NCBI GenBank assembly: GCA_946480965.1
Contig: CAMLMI010000176.1
Location: 1 to 9,071, forward strand
DNA length: 9,071 nucleotides
Reading direction: 5' to 3'
Source: an uncultured Verrucomicrobiales bacterium
GTDB taxonomy: Bacteria > Verrucomicrobiota > Verrucomicrobiae > Limisphaerales > CANJSG01
How positions within the stretch are numbered: position 1 is the stretch's first letter; each line of letters opens with the position of its first letter. A program made the translations under genes and the position numbers. The notes below the pieces were generated by a model that saw only the letters and a program-made list of their open reading frames with translations, made no database searches and was not told the origin of the DNA. Positions 6,769 to 9,071 of the stretch are shown here, one piece after another.

Positions 6769-7163
6769 AACGGAATTTCGCCGCTGGCCAGCCGGGCGAG
6801 GAGTTGGGCGTCGGCGGCGGGGAAGGGATAATCCGAGAGGGTTTCGCGGGTGACCCAGGCGATGGCGTGGCAGCCGATGGGTTGGGGTTCGCCCGCGACA
6901 AGGCGGCAGCGGAAGAACCGAAGGAGAACCTGCTTGTCGGGGTAGTCGTGGGAGACTTCCTCGATCAGTTCGCCGACCTCGGTTTCGATGGCGAGTTCTT
7001 CGCGGAGTTCGCGGACGAGGCAGGCTTCGAAGGTTTCACCGGGTTCGCGTTTGCCGCCGGGAAACTCCCAGAGACCGCCCAGATGGGAATCGGGCCGCCT
7101 CTGGGCAAGCAAAAGCCGGCCGTCGTGGAAGACGAGGCCGGCGGAGACTTCGACGCGCTTCAT
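6765..7163 (-). CDS. mutT: MutT-type Nudix hydrolase (probable 8-oxo-dGTP diphosphatase)
   Basis: The 132-residue product begins MKRVEVSAGLVFHDGRLLLA and carries a near-complete Nudix box: G37, E43, then R51-E52-L53-R54-E55-E56, which is the Mg2+-binding REUxEE core. The usual Gly two residues later is Ala (A58), a tolerated variant. The preceding LAQRRPDSHLGGLWEFPGG is typical of MutT enzymes, which hydrolyse 8-oxo-dGTP to the monophosphate in the cytoplasm and so prevent A:C mismatch mutations. Length fits the family (about 130). The frame stays open to 7220, but that extension is a translation of an intergenic palindrome, so ATG 7163 is the better start. The stop overlaps the convergent ATPase stop. 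Substrate specificity within the Nudix family cannot be proven from sequence; other nucleotide substrates are possible. Confidence 0.9.
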   Translation of the reverse strand: MKRVEVSAGLVFHDGRLLLAQRRPDSHLGGLWEFPGGKREPGETFEACLVRELREELAIETEVGELIEEVSHDYPDKQVLLRFFRCRLVAGEPQPIGCHAIAWVTRETLSDYPFPAADAQLLARLASGEIPF

Positions 7164-7165
7164 GA

Positions 7166-7237
7166 CGGATGCCGGATTCCTGATGCCTGATACCGGATGG
7201 GCGCATCCGGCATCGGGCAACCGGGATCAGGTATCGG
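7166..7237. repeat. Large imperfect palindrome built of degenerate heptamers (KGATNCC)
   Basis: The left arm (7166-7199) reads as consecutive 7-mers: GGATGCC, GGATTCC, TGATGCC, TGATACC, then GGATG. The right arm (7204-7237) is its imperfect reverse complement around the loop GGCG at 7200-7203. By hand alignment 26 of 34 positions are complementary, the innermost 7 bp (CCGGATG/CATCCGG) perfectly, and three of the eight mismatches would be G-U pairs in plus-strand RNA. It fills nearly the whole gap between the ugd stop (7241) and the mutT start (7163). It may act as a transcript-processing or partial termination structure, or it may belong to a dispersed REP-like family. No T-tract follows. Confidence 0.7.
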
Positions 7238-7240
7238 CGT

Positions 7241-8533
7241 TCACCGCCCCACGCTCTTGTATATGAAGCCGAGCTGCTCCATTTCCTTCGGGTCGAAAAG
7301 ATTCCGGCCGTCGAAGACGATGGGGTGGCTGAGCGCCTTGCGGGTGCGCTGGAGGTCGAGCTTCTTGAACTCGGGCCATTCGGTGGCGATCACGAGGGCG
7401 TCGCAGCCTTCGGGCACGGCGTTCATGTCGTCCACGTAGGTCACGGAGTCCTTGAGGATCTCCTTGGCCTTTTCCATGCCCTTCGGGTCATAGACGCGGA
7501 GCTTGGCGCCGTCCTTGAGCAGCTTCTGGCAGAGCTCGATGGCGGGCGACATGCGGCAGTCGTCGGTGTTCTGTTTGAAGGCGAGGCCGAGGACGCCGAT
7601 TTTCTTGTCCTTCAGCACCCAGAGCGTGTCGGTGATCTTCTTGATGAAGATGTCCATCTGGTTGGCGTTGATGCGCTGGACTTCCTTCAACAGGGCGAAG
7701 TCGTAGCCGAGGGTCTCGGAGATCTTGATGAAGGCGCTGAGATCCTTGGGGAAGCAGGAGCCGCCGAAGCCGATGCCGGCATTGAGGAAGCGGCGGCCGA
7801 TGCGCTCGTCCATGCCCATGCCGTTGGCGACTTGCTCGACGTTGGCGCCGGAGGCCTCGCAGATGTTCGCGACGGCGTTGATGTAGGAGATCTTGAGGGC
7901 GAGGAAGGAGTTCGCGGCGTGCTTGATCAGCTCGGCGGAATTGATGTCCGTGACGACGATCGGGGCGTTGAAGGGGATATAGACGTCCTTCATGGCCTGG
8001 ACGGCGCGGGGGCCGTTGGTGCCGATGACGATGCGGTCGGGCTTCATCAAGTCCTCTACGGCGAAGCCTTCGCGGAGGAACTCGGGGTTGCTGACGACGT
8101 CGAACTCCACCTTGGCCTTGCAATAGCGCTTGATGGTCTCGGCCACCTTCTCGCCGGTCTTCACCGGGACGGTGCTCTTGTCCACGACGATCTTGTAGCT
8201 GGTCATCGCGGCGGCGATGTCGCGGGCCACGGCCTCGATGTAGCTGAGATCGACGGAACCATCGACCTGGGGAGGGGTCGGGACGGCGATGAAGATGATG
8301 TCGGACTTTTCGACGCCCTCGGCGGTGCTACTGGTGAAGTGCAGGCGGCCGGCGGCCACGTTCTTCTTCACCATTTCCTCGAGGCCGGGCTCATAGATCG
8401 GAATGCCGCCAGCCTGGAGCATTTTCACCTTGGCCTCGTTGTTGTCGACGCAGATGACGGTGTGGCCGACTTCGGCGAAGCAGGTTCCGGTGACGAGTCC
8501 GACGTATCCAGTTCCGATGATGGTCAGTTTCAT
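7241..8533 (-). CDS. ugd: UDP-glucose 6-dehydrogenase
   Basis: The 430-residue product has the full family layout and length. The N-terminal NAD-binding Rossmann domain carries G7-T-G-Y-V-G12, with D30 ending the second strand (VICVD). The middle domain has ELIKHAAN (K204, N208) and the catalytic cysteine C260 in GFGGSCFPKD, with K263 and D264. The C-terminal UDP-binding domain has GLAFKQNTDDCR (K320, D324, R327). The enzyme oxidises UDP-glucose to UDP-glucuronate in the cytoplasm with two NAD+, supplying precursors for capsule, exopolysaccharide or LPS sugars. ATG 8533 is the natural start before KLTIIGTGYVG. A weak AGG (8541-8543) lies 7 nt upstream of it. The neighbours are not obvious polysaccharide genes. 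UDP-mannuronate/GDP-mannose dehydrogenase relatives share the fold, but the motifs fit UDP-glucose dehydrogenase best. Confidence 0.96.
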   Translation of the reverse strand: MKLTIIGTGYVGLVTGTCFAEVGHTVICVDNNEAKVKMLQAGGIPIYEPGLEEMVKKNVAAGRLHFTSSTAEGVEKSDIIFIAVPTPPQVDGSVDLSYIEAVARDIAAAMTSYKIVVDKSTVPVKTGEKVAETIKRYCKAKVEFDVVSNPEFLREGFAVEDLMKPDRIVIGTNGPRAVQAMKDVYIPFNAPIVVTDINSAELIKHAANSFLALKISYINAVANICEASGANVEQVANGMGMDERIGRRFLNAGIGFGGSCFPKDLSAFIKISETLGYDFALLKEVQRINANQMDIFIKKITDTLWVLKDKKIGVLGLAFKQNTDDCRMSPAIELCQKLLKDGAKLRVYDPKGMEKAKEILKDSVTYVDDMNAVPEGCDALVIATEWPEFKKLDLQRTRKALSHPIVFDGRNLFDPKEMEQLGFIYKSVGR

Positions 8534-8669
8534 GGGGTTGCCTATTTTTTGCTGTCCGCGGTGTATCGGATCAAATCCGCCACGGGTTCACTTTTTGGTT
8601 ATGTGATTTGTGTTATTGCGCATCCGCCGGGCAAAGACCGTCCTTTGGGGGGACGATCCCTGAGGAGGA
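8534..8669 (-). promoter_or_regulatory. AT-rich spacer upstream of ugd, likely promoter region
   Basis: This 136-bp gap lies between the TPR-gene stop and the ugd start, both on minus. The segment 8588-8618 has only 9 G/C in 31 bases, very low for this window, and sits about 55-85 nt upstream of the ugd ATG, so a promoter is plausible. An A6 run (minus strand) lies just upstream of the ugd AGG. I could not pair clear -35 and -10 hexamers. Two small inverted repeats near the TPR stop (CGTCC 8639-8643 with GGACG 8651-8655, and GATCC/GGATC nearby) lack a U-tract. Confidence 0.35.
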
Positions 8670-9071
8670 TCAAAGCTTGGGGGCGGTGCCGGGAGCCTCC
8701 GGCGCGAGACCCGGCAGGGCGACGGGAGCGGCGGTGGGCACGCTCTTGGCGAGGTCGGGGAACTGGGCGAGGAGTTCCTGGCGGCGTTCGTTGGCCTCGG
8801 CGGCCCAAGGATCGTAGGGACCGGCGTTGGCGAGATCCTGGTAGAGGCGGTAGGCGGCCTCGTTGCGGCCTTCGGCGCTGTGGATGCGGCCGAGGGCGAG
8901 CTTGGCCTGCGGAGCGACGGTTTCCTCGGGGAACTGGCTGATGACCTCCTGATACTTGGAGGCGGCTTCGGCGCGTTTGCCCTGGGCGTCGAGGCTGGCT
9001 CCGAGCCCGTAGGCGGCGGCGGCCTGGATGGAGGGGAGGGAAGAATGTTCGGCGAGCCGGGTGAACGCGGT
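8670..9071 (-). CDS. TPR-repeat protein, C-terminal part (partial, 5' end missing)
   Basis: An open frame on the minus strand enters at the window edge and ends at a TGA at 8672-8670, giving 133 visible residues. They show tetratricopeptide helices: AAAAYGLGASLDAQGKRAEA followed by ASKYQEVISQFPEETVAP, then AKLALGRIHSAEGRNEAAYR followed by LYQDLANAGPYDPWAAEA. The small/large residue spacing (A/G at 8, A at 20, P at 32) is typical of TPR units in which the residue after the helix pair is a proline. A low-complexity Ala/Pro tail (PTAAPVALPGLAPEAPGTAPKL region) closes the protein. The TPR fold is a protein-interaction scaffold. Many bacterial relatives are membrane-anchored (YfgM- or YbgF-like), but the N-terminus is outside the window, so location and partner are unknown. 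The gene lies upstream of ugd on the same strand, 136 bp away, and is probably a separate transcript. Confidence 0.85.
   Translation of the reverse strand, partial: TAFTRLAEHSSLPSIQAAAAYGLGASLDAQGKRAEAASKYQEVISQFPEETVAPQAKLALGRIHSAEGRNEAAYRLYQDLANAGPYDPWAAEANERRQELLAQFPDLAKSVPTAAPVALPGLAPEAPGTAPKL

Noticed and set aside
6989..7055. Ala for Gly in the Nudix box as a sign of an inactive enzyme
   Set aside because: The metal-binding Glu residues and the Arg are intact, and Ala at that position is found in many active Nudix proteins.
8639..8672. Small hairpins downstream of the TPR gene, considered as a Rho-independent terminator
   Set aside because: The stems are only 5 bp, the loops are 7 nt, and no U-tract follows on the minus strand.
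7325..8941. Plus-strand open frame of 538 codons antisense to ugd and the TPR gene
   Set aside because: It is the reverse-strand shadow of ugd, whose full set of family motifs is unambiguous; the Asp/Val/Gly/Leu-rich product has no domain.

Overview
The window is GC-rich bacterial DNA that most likely comes from a Verrucomicrobiota genome, probably of the Pedosphaera/Limisphaerales kind. The lineage call rests on gene style, not on a marker gene. Two pseudopilin-like proteins carry the FTL(I/V)[13 protein letters not shown] leader followed by an LLP(S/A)L(A/S)xAK stretch, and one ends in an H-X9-DG motif; such proteins are heavily expanded in this phylum. There is also a secreted WNG-repeat protein with a 'fYRv'-type C-terminal domain. 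No rRNA, tRNA, CRISPR array, insertion sequence or phage gene was seen.

Layout. 1-446 (minus, cut by the window edge) and 590-1303 (plus) are two divergent pseudopilin-like genes sharing a 143-bp spacer. A 193-bp non-coding stretch (1304-1496) holds a nested hairpin with a perfect 9-bp outer stem. It leads into 1497-3905, a secreted protein of 14 repeats of about 47 residues, probably beta-propeller blades. Next comes a tightly coupled pair: a six-TM protein with two DUF3592-like units and a soluble C-terminal domain (about 3981-6143), and a small P-loop ATPase (6130-6768) with a TTG start inside the end of the membrane-protein gene. The ATPase gene converges on a MutT-type Nudix hydrolase gene (6765-7163, minus), and the two stop codons overlap. 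Upstream of mutT, a palindrome built from degenerate heptamers fills the gap to the UDP-glucose 6-dehydrogenase gene (7241-8533, minus). Last, after an AT-rich spacer, is the 3' end of a TPR-protein gene (8670-9071, minus, cut by the window edge).

How the genes fit together. The left half encodes cell-surface or exported proteins (pseudopilins and the repeat protein). The right half, on the minus strand, is housekeeping: UDP-glucuronate supply for polysaccharides, and nucleotide-pool sanitation. The least understood part is the membrane protein/ATPase pair. Their 14-nt overlap suggests co-translation and a shared task, and topology reasoning puts the C-terminal domain of the membrane protein on the same side as the ATPase. 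No function can be assigned from sequence alone.

The long open frames antisense to or out of phase with the real genes, up to about 1450 codons, are by-products of high GC and were left out.
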